Under the pieces are notes generated by a model, which worked only from the letters and a program-made list of their open reading frames with translations, was not told where the DNA came from and made no database searches. Both the position numbers and the translations under genes were made by a program. A stretch of 64,000 nucleotides of DNA from an uncultured Roseovarius sp. GTDB taxonomy: Bacteria > Pseudomonadota > Alphaproteobacteria > Rhodobacterales > Rhodobacteraceae. Every line of letters begins with the position of its first letter. Positions within the stretch are counted from its first letter, which is position 1. The DNA lies in assembly GCA_947496175.1 (NCBI GenBank), contig CANMBU010000003.1, positions 774,334 through 838,333 of the forward strand. Reading direction: 5' to 3'. This document shows positions 38,713-47,966 of this stretch, piece after piece.

Positions 38713-39128
38713 CACAACACCGCCATAACTGCCATCAGGCACAGAATGATGCAGGCCAGCCACCCTGCGACATAGAGAAAGGATCGCGCGCTCATATCCG
38801 GCTTGCCGATGCCCTTGATGTGAACAACGGCCAGAACAAGACGGCTCACGAAAAAGATCGAGGCCAGCAGGTTCACCCAGAACGGATCGGCCCCTGCAAG
38901 AATGGCTGCGGCCACCGACGCAACAAAGAACCCCATCGTTTCCGACAGATTCGCATAAGCGCGATGCCAGCGATAAACCGAACTGCCGTAATCCGCCTCC
39001 GGCTCAGCCCCCGGCGCCAGCTTCGCCGCAGTTTTGCGCATCGCCGAAAGCGGGCTCATCACAAGACCGAAAATCACGGTTAACGCCACTGACGCGATAG
39101 CATGTCCGTATTCTGCAAATGCTTCCAT
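38712..39128 (-). CDS. MAPEG family membrane protein
   Basis: 138 aa, four hydrophobic segments. The conserved MAPEG core is present: an RWHRAYANLSETMGFFV stretch (the N-E motif) and SRLVLAVVHIKG. Related proteins are glutathione-linked membrane enzymes, but many bacterial members are uncharacterised. Begins 3 bp after the nuoF stop and overlaps the lipoprotein start by 1 bp, so it is part of the operon. Confidence 0.85.
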   Translation of the reverse strand: MEAFAEYGHAIASVALTVIFGLVMSPLSAMRKTAAKLAPGAEPEADYGSSVYRWHRAYANLSETMGFFVASVAAAILAGADPFWVNLLASIFFVSRLVLAVVHIKGIGKPDMSARSFLYVAGWLACIILCLMAVMAVL

Positions 39129-39131
39129 ACC

Positions 39132-40427
39132 CTACTCCGCCGCCACCGCTGTAACCTTGCCGGTCTTCTGCGCTTTGATGCGGTCCTCAATCTCATCGCG
39201 GAAATTGCGGATCAGCCCCTGAATGGGCCACGCTGCCGCGTCGCCAAGCGCACAGATCGTATGGCCCTCGACTTGCTTGGTGACGTCAAAGAGCATGTCG
39301 ATCTCCTCGACCTCTGCCTCGCCTTTGACCAGCCGGTCCATGACCCGCATCATCCAGCCTGTGCCCTCACGGCACGGCGTGCACTGACCACAGCTTTCGT
39401 GCTTGTAGAATTTGCTGAGTCGCCAGATCGCCTTGATGATGTCGGTACTCTGATCCATCACGATGACCGCCGCCGTGCCGAGCGAGGAACCCACCTCGCG
39501 CAGCGCGTCGAAATCCATCACCGCGTCTTTCATATTCTCGCCGCGCACACAGGGCACCGATGAGCCGCCGGGGATGACAGCCTTAAGGTTGCCCCAGCCG
39601 CCACGAATGCCGCCGCAATGCTTTTCAATCAGCTCCTCAAAACTGATCGACATGGCGTCTTCCACCACGCAAGGATTGTTCACATGGCCCGAGATGGCAA
39701 AAATCTTGGTACCCGAATTGTTGGGACGCCCGAAGCTCGCAAACCATTCAGGCCCACGGCGCAGGATGGTGGGCACCACGGCAATCGATTCAACATTGTT
39801 CACCGTAGTTGGACAGCCATAAAGCCCCGCGCCTGCCGGGAAAGGTGGCTTCATGCGCGGCATGCCTTTCTTGCCTTCAAGGCTTTCCAGAAGTGCTGTT
39901 TCCTCACCGCAGATATAGGCCCCGGCCCCGTGATGCAGGTAAATGTCAAAGTCGTAGCCCGACTTGCAGGCATTTTTGCCTACAAGACCCGCCTCATAGG
40001 CCTCATCAATCGCGTTCTGAAGCGCCTCTTTCTCGCGGATATACTCGCCGCGAATATAGATGTAACAGGCATGCGCCTGCATCGCGAAACTGGCAATCAG
40101 ACAGCCTTCGACCAGCGTGTGCGGATCGTGACGCATGATCTCGCGGTCTTTACATGTACCCGGCTCGGACTCGTCGGCATTGACCACGAGGTAAGCCGGA
40201 CGCCCATCACTTTCCTTGGGCATGAAGGACCACTTCAAACCGGTAGGGAAACCCGCACCGCCGCGCCCACGTAGGCCCGACGCCTTCATCTGATCCACGA
40301 TCCAATCCCGACCGTTTTGCAGGATCTTGGCCGTGCCATCCCAATGGCCGCGCGCCTTGGCACCCTTCAGGGTGCGGTCATGCATCCCGTAAAGGTTGGT
40401 AAAAATCCGATCCTGATCTTTCAGCAT
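39132..40427 (-). CDS. nuoF: NADH-quinone oxidoreductase subunit F
   Basis: NADH-binding flavoprotein subunit, 431 aa. FMN loop [20 protein letters not shown]-site [11 protein letters not shown] and [19 protein letters not shown], and cluster N3 motif [15 protein letters not shown] with the distal Cys in HTICALGDA. Electron entry point of complex I, paired with NuoE. Confidence 0.97.
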   Translation of the reverse strand: MLKDQDRIFTNLYGMHDRTLKGAKARGHWDGTAKILQNGRDWIVDQMKASGLRGRGGAGFPTGLKWSFMPKESDGRPAYLVVNADESEPGTCKDREIMRHDPHTLVEGCLIASFAMQAHACYIYIRGEYIREKEALQNAIDEAYEAGLVGKNACKSGYDFDIYLHHGAGAYICGEETALLESLEGKKGMPRMKPPFPAGAGLYGCPTTVNNVESIAVVPTILRRGPEWFASFGRPNNSGTKIFAISGHVNNPCVVEDAMSISFEELIEKHCGGIRGGWGNLKAVIPGGSSVPCVRGENMKDAVMDFDALREVGSSLGTAAVIVMDQSTDIIKAIWRLSKFYKHESCGQCTPCREGTGWMMRVMDRLVKGEAEVEEIDMLFDVTKQVEGHTICALGDAAAWPIQGLIRNFRDEIEDRIKAQKTGKVTAVAAE

Positions 40428-40438
40428 CCCGTTAACCT

Positions 40439-40651
40439 CTAATTATCCCGGCTGTCGCGCCAGATCTGGTAGATGAGCCAAAAGGCAAAAAGAAAGCCCA
40501 ACAACGCCAACACGTCGAAGAAGAGCCGCAGCTGCACGCCAAAGCCCTCTTTCTCGCCGATGAGGGTGATCAACACCCAAAACACGCCCGTGCCGGCAAT
40601 CACCAGCCCGGCCCGTCGGCCTTTCTTCGACAATGCGTCTTTGTCGTTCAT
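40439..40651 (-). CDS. DUF5337 family membrane protein
   Basis: 70 aa, two predicted membrane helices ([18 protein letters not shown] and [20 protein letters not shown]), basic N-terminus KKGRRAG, and the family ending [10 protein letters not shown]. Members are characteristically found in Rhodobacteraceae nuo operons. Lies 11 bp before nuoF. Function unknown; probably an accessory membrane factor. Confidence 0.8.
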   Translation of the reverse strand: MNDKDALSKKGRRAGLVIAGTGVFWVLITLIGEKEGFGVQLRLFFDVLALLGFLFAFWLIYQIWRDSRDN

Positions 40652-40664
40652 CCAAATCGCTCAT

Positions 40665-41360
40665 TCAGTACACGTCGCCTTTGTCCACGCGCTTGGAAAA
40701 CTCCGTCTCACCACCTGCGGCCAGAATTTTGGCCTGCTCGATCCAATTGTCGCGTGACGCCCGGCCTTTGAACCCTTTCAGGTTGGCATCAACCCAAGCG
40801 ATTTCATTCGCGCTCCACGCAGCCACCTGGTCAAAGTGGTAAAAGCCCATCTCGTTGAGCATTTTCTCAAGCTTGGGACCCACACCTTTGATTTCCTTGA
40901 GGTTGTCCGCCTTGCCGCCACGCGCCGCCTTGAGGCCAGAAGGACGCGAGCCTTCGTTCTCGCCTTCCAGAACCCCATCGCCGTCATAGTCAGGTGTGAC
41001 TTCGGCTTTCGGCGCTGGCTTGGGTTTCGGCTTTGGCTTGGCTTTGGGCTTTGGCGCAGGCTTCGCTGCCGCGGCCGCACCAGCCGGACCAACAGTGGCA
41101 ACAGGGGCAGAAAGTGGCTTGCCCTGGGGTGCAGACGGCACGGCGGACGCGTCGTATTCGTTGCCCTCTTCTTCCTCCTGCGGCCAGCAAAACAGCAACT
41201 GCAGCACGAGAGATAGAAACACCGCTAGCGCAACGGCCACCAGAAGAGCGGCCAAAAACCCGGTTTCCCCGGCAACAAGGTACATTGCGACGATGCCCGC
41301 ACCGACCCCCATTGCCCAGCAGCCTAACTTGCATGTTGCCACGAAACTGTCACCGTTCAT
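40665..41360 (-). CDS. Membrane protein with a C-terminal helix-hairpin-helix domain, paralogous to the NuoE extension
   Basis: 231 aa. Two N-terminal membrane helices (about 10-60), an acidic EEEEGNEYD, a Pro/Lys/Ala-rich linker, and a 78-residue domain beginning [15 protein letters not shown]. That domain is nearly colinear with the last 78 residues of NuoE ([15 protein letters not shown]), and both proteins end in KGDVY. Membrane anchoring may place this second copy at the inner membrane. The same domain occurs as an extension of ribosomal protein L21 in alphaproteobacteria. Confidence 0.75.
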   Translation of the reverse strand: MNGDSFVATCKLGCWAMGVGAGIVAMYLVAGETGFLAALLVAVALAVFLSLVLQLLFCWPQEEEEGNEYDASAVPSAPQGKPLSAPVATVGPAGAAAAAKPAPKPKAKPKPKPKPAPKAEVTPDYDGDGVLEGENEGSRPSGLKAARGGKADNLKEIKGVGPKLEKMLNEMGFYHFDQVAAWSANEIAWVDANLKGFKGRASRDNWIEQAKILAAGGETEFSKRVDKGDVY

Positions 41361-41395
41361 TGTTCAATCTCCCTTACGCGCAGGCCCTATCGTCC

Positions 41396-42526
41396 TTAGT
41401 AGACGTCGCCTTTTTTAACTTTCTTCGCGAATTCCGTCGTTTCTCCTGCCGCCAGTTTCTTCGCCTGCCCAACCCAGTCATCCCGACTGACCCGGCCCTT
41501 GAACCCTTCAAGGTTGTCGTCCGCCCAGGCCACCTCTTCGGCGCCCCAGCTTGCAATCTGATCGAAATGGAACACGCCCATGCCATGCAGCATCGCCTCA
41601 AGCTTGGGCCCGACGCCCTTGATCAATTTCAGTTCATCCGCACCGCCCTCCCGCGCTTTTTTCAGCATTTCGGGCTTTTTCTGAGCAGCCGGTGCTGCGG
41701 CTTTGGCCTTGGGCGCCGCTTTCTTGGCCGGTTTTTTCGGCGCTGGAGCAGGTTTGGCCTCTGCTGGCGCAGGCGCCGATGTCTTGACTTTCGAGGCACC
41801 AGGCGCGTGGTTGGCCCCTTTGTCACGCCACGGCGCAATCAACGGCACCTCGGTCCCGTCAATGCGCTTGACCGTGTCGCCAATATCGGTCGCAAGCTGC
41901 ACGCTGGCGTTATACTTGGTCTTGCCGCTGTCATATTCTGTCAGGCTTGTCAGTCCGCTGCGCGGCTCAGAGGCATAACGCCCGTTCTGCGGCCCCGGCA
42001 CAGGGACTTTGCCTGCGCGCAGCTCATCAAGCATCTCGCCAAACCGTTCGGCGGTGAGGTCTTCGTAATAATCCTTGCCGATTTGCGCCATGGGCGCGTT
42101 GGCGCAGGCCCCGAGGCATTCGACCTCTTCCCAGCTCAGCTTACCGTCTTCGCTGATCTCATGTGGGTTCGCGGCAATTTTTTCCTTGCAAACCCCAATC
42201 AGGTCTTCGGCCCCGCAAATCATGCAGGACGTCGTGCCGCAAATCTGAATATGTGCCACCGAACCAACAGGTTGCATCTGGAACATGAAGTAGAAGCTGG
42301 CCACTTCCAGCGCCCGGATATGCGCCAGGCCCAGCATATCCGCCACGCCCTCAATTGCCGGACGGGAAAGCCAGCCTTCCTGCTCCTGCGCGCGCCACAG
42401 AAGCGGAATGATCGCGCTCGCCTGACGTCCTTCAGGGTATTTGGAAATCTGCGCCTCGGCCCAGGCCTGGTTGGCTTTCGTGAAGGCAAAGCTCTCCGGC
42501 TGTGTGTGATGAAGACGGCGTAGCAT
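41396..42526 (-). CDS. nuoE: NADH-quinone oxidoreductase subunit E with a C-terminal extension
   Basis: 376 aa. The N-terminal 240 residues are the normal thioredoxin-like NuoE with the N1a cluster ligands C96, C101, C137 and C141. Then follows a low-complexity Pro/Ala/Lys linker and a helix-hairpin-helix-type domain (about 299-376). The usual bacterial subunit ends near 170-240 residues. Starts directly after the lipoprotein stop (no gap). Electron transfer side of complex I. Confidence 0.95.
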   Translation of the reverse strand: MLRRLHHTQPESFAFTKANQAWAEAQISKYPEGRQASAIIPLLWRAQEQEGWLSRPAIEGVADMLGLAHIRALEVASFYFMFQMQPVGSVAHIQICGTTSCMICGAEDLIGVCKEKIAANPHEISEDGKLSWEEVECLGACANAPMAQIGKDYYEDLTAERFGEMLDELRAGKVPVPGPQNGRYASEPRSGLTSLTEYDSGKTKYNASVQLATDIGDTVKRIDGTEVPLIAPWRDKGANHAPGASKVKTSAPAPAEAKPAPAPKKPAKKAAPKAKAAAPAAQKKPEMLKKAREGGADELKLIKGVGPKLEAMLHGMGVFHFDQIASWGAEEVAWADDNLEGFKGRVSRDDWVGQAKKLAAGETTEFAKKVKKGDVY

Positions 42527-42817
42527 CTAGGCGCAGGCTCCTGTCGTTAGCTGCACGGCCCCGTCTTCAAGGGTCACGGCCCGGTCCGAACTAATCAGAA
42601 AGGCCGCCATTTGGGTCGACTGCTCCCGGCTCAGACCCGTCTGAAGCTCCACCGGCAGGTAATCCGCCTCTGTCCGCAGAACACAGCCGATACTGGCGAC
42701 GGCAGCCTCAAAACTGGTGACGTCCTGCTGTGTCGTTCCTTCGGGTGGAACCGCGCAAGCTGCCAAGGCGGTCAGACCGACCACCGCTCCGATTGTTTTC
42801 ATCTTCGTGAACGTCAT
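42527..42817 (-). CDS. Small lipoprotein between nuoD and nuoE
   Basis: 96 aa from ATG 42817 (RBS GAGGGA), with a signal peptide and lipobox LAAC, then a compact domain with two Cys (SIGCVLRTEADYLP and the closing TTGACA) that could form a disulfide. A longer frame from 43042 runs into nuoD and is rejected. One of several lipoproteins in the operon. Confidence 0.7.
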   Translation of the reverse strand: MTFTKMKTIGAVVGLTALAACAVPPEGTTQQDVTSFEAAVASIGCVLRTEADYLPVELQTGLSREQSTQMAAFLISSDRAVTLEDGAVQLTTGACA

Positions 42818-42830
42818 TCCCAGCTGTCCC

Positions 42831-44054
42831 TCACCGGTCAATTTCGCCAAACACCACATCCATCGTGCCGATGATCGCGGCCACATCGGCAAGCTGATGC
42901 CCGGTAGCCACGTAATCCATCGCCTGCAGATGCAGATATCCCGGCGCCCGGATCTTGGCCCGGTACGGCCGGTTGGTGCCATCTGACACCAGATACACGC
43001 CAAACTCGCCCTTGGGCGCTTCCACCGCTGCGTAAACCTCACCCTCGGGCACCTTGAACCCTTCGGTGTAGAGTTTGAAGTGGTGGATAAGCGCCTCCAT
43101 CGACGTTTTCATCTCGCCCCGTTTGGGCGGTGTGACCTTGCCCCGGGCCAGAATATCGCCCTGACCTTCGGGCGCGCGCAGTTTCTCGATCGCTTGCAGG
43201 ATGATCGAGGTCGACTGCCGCATTTCTTCCATTCGGCACAGATAGCGATCATAGCAGTCGCCATTCTTGCCCACAGGCACCTGGAAGTCGAATTCGTCAT
43301 AACATTCATAGGGTTGCGCACGGCGCAAGTCCCATGCAAGGCCCGAGCCCCGCACCATGACGCCCGAAAAGCCCCAGTCCAGGATGTCTTGCTCAGTGAT
43401 GATGCCGATATCGGCATTGCGCTGTTTGAAGATGCGGTTTTCGGTGAGAAGCCCGTCCAGATCGTTGATCACCCGCGGAAATTCATGCGCCCAGGTCTCA
43501 ATGTCGTCGAGAAGTTCTGGCGGTAGGTCCTGATGCACACCGCCGGGGCGGAAATAGGCCGCATGAAGCCGTGCTCCGCAAGCCCGTTCGTAGAACACCA
43601 TGAGTTTTTCGCGCTCTTCAAAGCCCCAAAGAGGCGGCGTGAGCGCGCCCACATCCATCGCCTGCGTGGTTACGTTCAGAATGTGGTTCAGAACGCGGCC
43701 AATCTCGGAATAAAGCACGCGGATCAGGCTCGCCCGGCGCGGCACTTCCACGCCTGTGAGCTTCTCAATCGCCAGACACCAGGCGTGTTCCTGATTCATG
43801 GGTGCTACATAATCCAGCCGGTCAAAATACGGCAGGTTCTGCAGATAGGTCCGGCTCTCCATGAGCTTTTCGGTGCCGCGATGCAGCAAGCCGATATGCG
43901 GGTCGCACCGCTCCACCACCTCACCGTCCAGCTCAAGCACGAGCCGCAAAACACCGTGCGCCGCAGGGTGTTGCGGACCGAAGTTGATGTTGAAATTACG
44001 GATCTTCTGCTCGCCGGTCAGCGCGTCGTCAAAACCCTTGGAGCCGTCCATCAT
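42831..44054 (-). CDS. nuoD: NADH-quinone oxidoreductase subunit D
   Basis: 49-kDa subunit that forms the quinone site with NuoB, 407 aa. Blocks seen are [19 protein letters not shown], the [17 protein letters not shown] region with the quinone Tyr, [12 protein letters not shown] and the C-terminal FGEIDR. ATG at 44054 overlaps the nuoC TGA (ATGA). Confidence 0.97.
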   Translation of the reverse strand: MMDGSKGFDDALTGEQKIRNFNINFGPQHPAAHGVLRLVLELDGEVVERCDPHIGLLHRGTEKLMESRTYLQNLPYFDRLDYVAPMNQEHAWCLAIEKLTGVEVPRRASLIRVLYSEIGRVLNHILNVTTQAMDVGALTPPLWGFEEREKLMVFYERACGARLHAAYFRPGGVHQDLPPELLDDIETWAHEFPRVINDLDGLLTENRIFKQRNADIGIITEQDILDWGFSGVMVRGSGLAWDLRRAQPYECYDEFDFQVPVGKNGDCYDRYLCRMEEMRQSTSIILQAIEKLRAPEGQGDILARGKVTPPKRGEMKTSMEALIHHFKLYTEGFKVPEGEVYAAVEAPKGEFGVYLVSDGTNRPYRAKIRAPGYLHLQAMDYVATGHQLADVAAIIGTMDVVFGEIDR

Positions 44055-44659
44055 TTCGCCTCCTCCTGCTTCTCATCGCCCGGCAGGATGTATTCCGCCC
44101 CCTCCCACGGGCTCATGAAGTCAAACTGCCGGTACTCCTGCACCAGGTTCACAGGCTCATAGACCACGCGCTTTTGCTTTTCGTCATAGCGCACTTCGGT
44201 GTAGCCCGTGGTCGGGAAATCCTTGCGCAGCGGATAGCCGCGAAAGCCATAATCCGTCAGGATGCGCCGCAGGTCGGGATGTCCGCTGAACAGAATGCCG
44301 AACATGTCAAAGACTTCGCGTTCGAACCAGTTGGCGCTTGGGTGAACTTCGGTGATCGACGGCACCATGTCCTCGTCACGGATGCTCACCCGAATGCGAA
44401 TACGGTGGTTCTGGTACATGCTGAGGAAATGATAGACCACGTCGAACCGCTTGGGCCGGTCCGGATGGTCCACACCGGTGATATCCACCAGCGTTGAAAA
44501 GCGACAGGTCTGGTCGGTCTTGAGGAACTCCACAAACCCCACAAGGTTCGACAGCGCCACATCCATCGTCAACTCGTCATGGGCCACATCCCAGCTCAGC
44601 ACACACTCCGTGCGCTTGGCTTCAATATGGGCCCCCAGTTCTTTTAGCGCCTCACTCAT
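44051..44659 (-). CDS. nuoC: NADH-quinone oxidoreductase subunit C
   Basis: 30-kDa subunit, 202 aa, with the signature ERE(V)[29 protein letters not shown] and ending in [12 protein letters not shown]. Unlike E. coli it is separate from nuoD. Starts 21 bp after nuoB. Confidence 0.97.
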   Translation of the reverse strand: MSEALKELGAHIEAKRTECVLSWDVAHDELTMDVALSNLVGFVEFLKTDQTCRFSTLVDITGVDHPDRPKRFDVVYHFLSMYQNHRIRIRVSIRDEDMVPSITEVHPSANWFEREVFDMFGILFSGHPDLRRILTDYGFRGYPLRKDFPTTGYTEVRYDEKQKRVVYEPVNLVQEYRQFDFMSPWEGAEYILPGDEKQEEAK

Positions 44660-44680
44660 GTTGCATTCCCTTTTATGCGC

Positions 44681-45570
<890 letters not shown>

Positions 45571-45577
45571 GATGTGG

Positions 45578-45584
45578 CTCCTTT
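45578..45584 (-). promoter_or_regulatory. Ribosome binding site of nuoA
   Basis: AAAGGAG on the minus strand, 7 bases before the GTG start. Confidence 0.7.
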
Positions 45585-45585
45585 C

Positions 45586-45605
45586 ATGCGCACCCGATTG
45601 CGCAT
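45586..45605. promoter_or_regulatory. Inverted repeat in the nuoA leader
   Basis: Perfect 7-bp arms ATGCGCA and TGCGCAT with a 6-nt centre, immediately upstream of the nuoA RBS. Could be an operator or a leader hairpin controlling operon entry. Confidence 0.45.
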
Positions 45606-45633
45606 CAAGATGGCTCTCTTAAACACATCACCG

Positions 45634-45662
45634 GGTTTACCCCCGCCTTTTTGCCGGGTCAA
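45634..45662 (-). promoter_or_regulatory. Candidate nuo operon promoter
   Basis: On the minus strand TTGACC (45662-45657), 17-bp spacer, TAAACC (45639-45634), about 65 bp before the nuoA GTG. The -10 is weak. Further upstream (45730-45745) is a GTTAA/TTAAC repeat resembling a CtrA half-site pair. Confidence 0.4.
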
Positions 45663-45818
45663 CCGAAGCTGCACATAATCGGGACAATCTGTCAGGGGAA
45701 ATTGACGCATCTGCCGGTCAGGCAGAAAAGTTAACCAAGATTAACGTGTCATTCGCACGATAAACACTTGCGCATCATCAAGAATTTGAGCGCAGCAAAG
45801 GACACGACACCAGAGCCA

Positions 45819-46601
45819 CTATTCAGCCCAGCGCGGCTTTTCCTTGGCAAAAAACGCCCCAATGCCATGTTGCGCTTCCTCTCCGCCCCAGCAGTCCACC
45901 AGCGCGTCAATTGTGTGGTCGATCACAGCATCATCTATCACCGGCCCCAACCAGCGCGTCAGAGCCTTGGCTTGGGCCACAGCCTCAGGCGCGCAGGACA
46001 GGTAAGGTGCGACCTCAGCCTCGACCGCATCATCCAACTCAGCCACCGGCACGGCGCGCGCCACAAGGTTGAGCGCCATCGCCTCGGTTGCATCAAACCG
46101 GCGGCCTGACATAAAGACCTGCCGCGCCTTGGCCTCGCCCATGCGGGTCACAACATAAGGCCCAATGGTGGCAGGAATCAAACCCAGACGCGTCTCGGTT
46201 AGGGCCATCGCCACGTGATCGGCGGCAACCACCACATCACACACGCTCATCAACCCCACGCCGCCGCCAAAGGCATTGCCATGCACCCGGCCAATGAGCG
46301 GTTTGGGCAGCGTGTTGAGCGCCTGCAGCATTTCGGCCAGCTTGCGCGCCTCGCGACGACGCGTCTCGGTATCGGCCTCAAACTGATCGCGCATCCAGCC
46401 CAGATCGCCGCCTGCACAGAAGGTCTTACCCTTGGCCGCCAGTACCAAGGCGCGCAGGTCCGGGTCCTGCCCCAACACCTGTGCCGCGTCGGCCAACTCC
46501 GCAATCATCTGGCCCGACATGGCGTTGTGTTTGTCTTCACGGTCTAGCCAGAGCGTTGCCACGCCCCGCGCATCGCGCTCTATAGAAATCGCCTCATACA
46601 T
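45819..46601 (-). CDS. liuC: Enoyl-CoA hydratase/isomerase family protein, probable methylglutaconyl-CoA hydratase
   Basis: 260-aa crotonase-fold enzyme. Visible are the oxyanion-hole stretch AAKGKTFCAGGDLGWM and the second block RVHGNAFGGGVGLMSVCDVV. By context it hydrates 3-methylglutaconyl-CoA to HMG-CoA, the step before HMG-CoA lyase (47094). Start ATG 46601 overlaps the previous gene stop by 8 bp; longer in-frame options lack the family N-terminus. The exact substrate is inferred from the gene cluster. Confidence 0.85.
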   Translation of the reverse strand: MYEAISIERDARGVATLWLDREDKHNAMSGQMIAELADAAQVLGQDPDLRALVLAAKGKTFCAGGDLGWMRDQFEADTETRRREARKLAEMLQALNTLPKPLIGRVHGNAFGGGVGLMSVCDVVVAADHVAMALTETRLGLIPATIGPYVVTRMGEAKARQVFMSGRRFDATEAMALNLVARAVPVAELDDAVEAEVAPYLSCAPEAVAQAKALTRWLGPVIDDAVIDHTIDALVDCWGGEEAQHGIGAFFAKEKPRWAE

Positions 46602-47097
46602 CGCCCAACTCCTTGCCATGCTCGCGGCACCATTCGCCATAAAGCCAGACCATCCGGTCCACGAACCAAACTTTGGGGCCAACGGCCAACACCATGCCGA
46701 ACACCGTCCACCATGGCTCCAGCCAGATCAACCCGATCACCAGAACGATAACGCCTGGTAGGCTGGCCCAGGCCAAACCATCGGCCCAGGCCCGGTGATG
46801 CGCAGCGACCTCGTCTCGCCGGTACAGGAACACCCGTTCGCCCAACACGCCCCGCGAGGCCCAGTTGTCCAGATTATCCGGCGGCGGGAAGGCCCGCGGA
46901 TTGATCCACGCCCAGAGCAGGACCAGCGCGGTCGGCAAAACGGCCCACCAGCCCAGAAAGACGCGACTCCAGATGGCCAGAACCAAGAGCGGCAGCACGG
47001 TAAACCGGGTATAGGCCGACATCGGATTGGCATGCCGCGCCCATGTGGCATCATCCATCGCCATCAGCCGCTCTGCCCCGCGATATAGTGCCTTCAT
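46594..47097 (-). CDS. DUF6653 family membrane protein
   Basis: 167 aa, with an N-terminal DDATWARHANPMSAYTRF stretch, four predicted membrane segments and a C-terminal VDRMVWLYGEW. I assign it to DUF6653, an uncharacterised family, from that N-terminal signature. Overlaps the HMG-CoA lyase stop by 4 bp and the hydratase start by 8 bp, so it is translated within the leucine-degradation operon. Confidence 0.7.
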   Translation of the reverse strand: MKALYRGAERLMAMDDATWARHANPMSAYTRFTVLPLLVLAIWSRVFLGWWAVLPTALVLLWAWINPRAFPPPDNLDNWASRGVLGERVFLYRRDEVAAHHRAWADGLAWASLPGVIVLVIGLIWLEPWWTVFGMVLAVGPKVWFVDRMVWLYGEWCREHGKELGDV

Positions 47098-47957
47098 GCG
47101 ATTGCCCCGCCGCGCATGGACTGCGCCATCCGAGCCGCCTTGGTCAGAACCTCACGCTCCAGCCCGGTCTCATACCCCAGCGCAACCAGCCGGTCATGCA
47201 CCGTCTCGGTCGCCACATTCCCCGCAGCACCAGGCGCATAAGGGCAGCCGCCCAGACCGCCAACAGCCGCATCAAACACCCGCAGGCCATGGCCAAGGGC
47301 CACTTCGACATTCTCTACCGCCCGTCCCGACGTGTCATGGAAATGTCCTGCCAGTTGTGCTGCAGGCACGGCTTTAATCACTTCGGCCAGCATCGCATCA
47401 ATCCGTTCAGGGGTCGCACGGCCAATCGTGTCGCCGAGTGAAATCTCATAGCACCCCATCTCGCGCAGTGCTGTGGCCACGCGCACCACCTCAGATGGCG
47501 CCACCGGCCCGTCATAGGGACACTCGCTGACACAAGAGACATACCCGCGCACCGGCACACCCGCCGCATGCGCCGCCTCGGCCACGGGGGCAAACCGCTC
47601 CAGGCTCTCGGCGATGGTGGCGTTGATATTGGCCTTGGAAAACCCTTCGGAGGCCGACGCAAAGATCGCCACCTCATCAGCCCTTGCCGCCATCGCATCC
47701 TCAAAGCCGCGCATATTGGGTGTGAGTGCGGCATAAGACACCCCCGGTGCCCGTGTGACCCCTGCCAGAACCGCGGCAGAGCCCGCCATCTGCGGAACCC
47801 ATTTGGGGCTGACGAAACTGGCCACCTCGATGCGCCGGAACCCCGCGCGGCTCAGGCAATCCACCAGCGCGATCTTATCGGCCACGGCAATCTCACCCGA
47901 CTCGTTCTGCAGACCGTCGCGCGGCCCAACCTCGAAGATTTCGACAAACTCCGCCAT
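47094..47957 (-). CDS. mvaB: Hydroxymethylglutaryl-CoA lyase
   Basis: Cleaves HMG-CoA to acetoacetate and acetyl-CoA, the last step of leucine degradation. 287 aa, TIM barrel. Active-site features are EVGPRDGLQNE (10-20), SLGDTIGRATPE, the metal-ligand HFHDTSGRAVENV and the catalytic-Cys loop GLGGCPYAPGAAGN. Follows the carboxylase alpha gene by 9 bp. Confidence 0.96.
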   Translation of the reverse strand: MAEFVEIFEVGPRDGLQNESGEIAVADKIALVDCLSRAGFRRIEVASFVSPKWVPQMAGSAAVLAGVTRAPGVSYAALTPNMRGFEDAMAARADEVAIFASASEGFSKANINATIAESLERFAPVAEAAHAAGVPVRGYVSCVSECPYDGPVAPSEVVRVATALREMGCYEISLGDTIGRATPERIDAMLAEVIKAVPAAQLAGHFHDTSGRAVENVEVALGHGLRVFDAAVGGLGGCPYAPGAAGNVATETVHDRLVALGYETGLEREVLTKAARMAQSMRGGAIA

Positions 47958-47966
47958 TGTGATCCC

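Noticed and set aside
41033..42523. 496-aa plus-strand frame opposite nuoE
   Set aside because: Antisense shadow of the Ala/Lys/Pro-rich linkers and NuoE.
43039..43526. Overlapping frames opposite and beside nuoD
   Set aside because: nuoD motifs cover the region; the others have no support.
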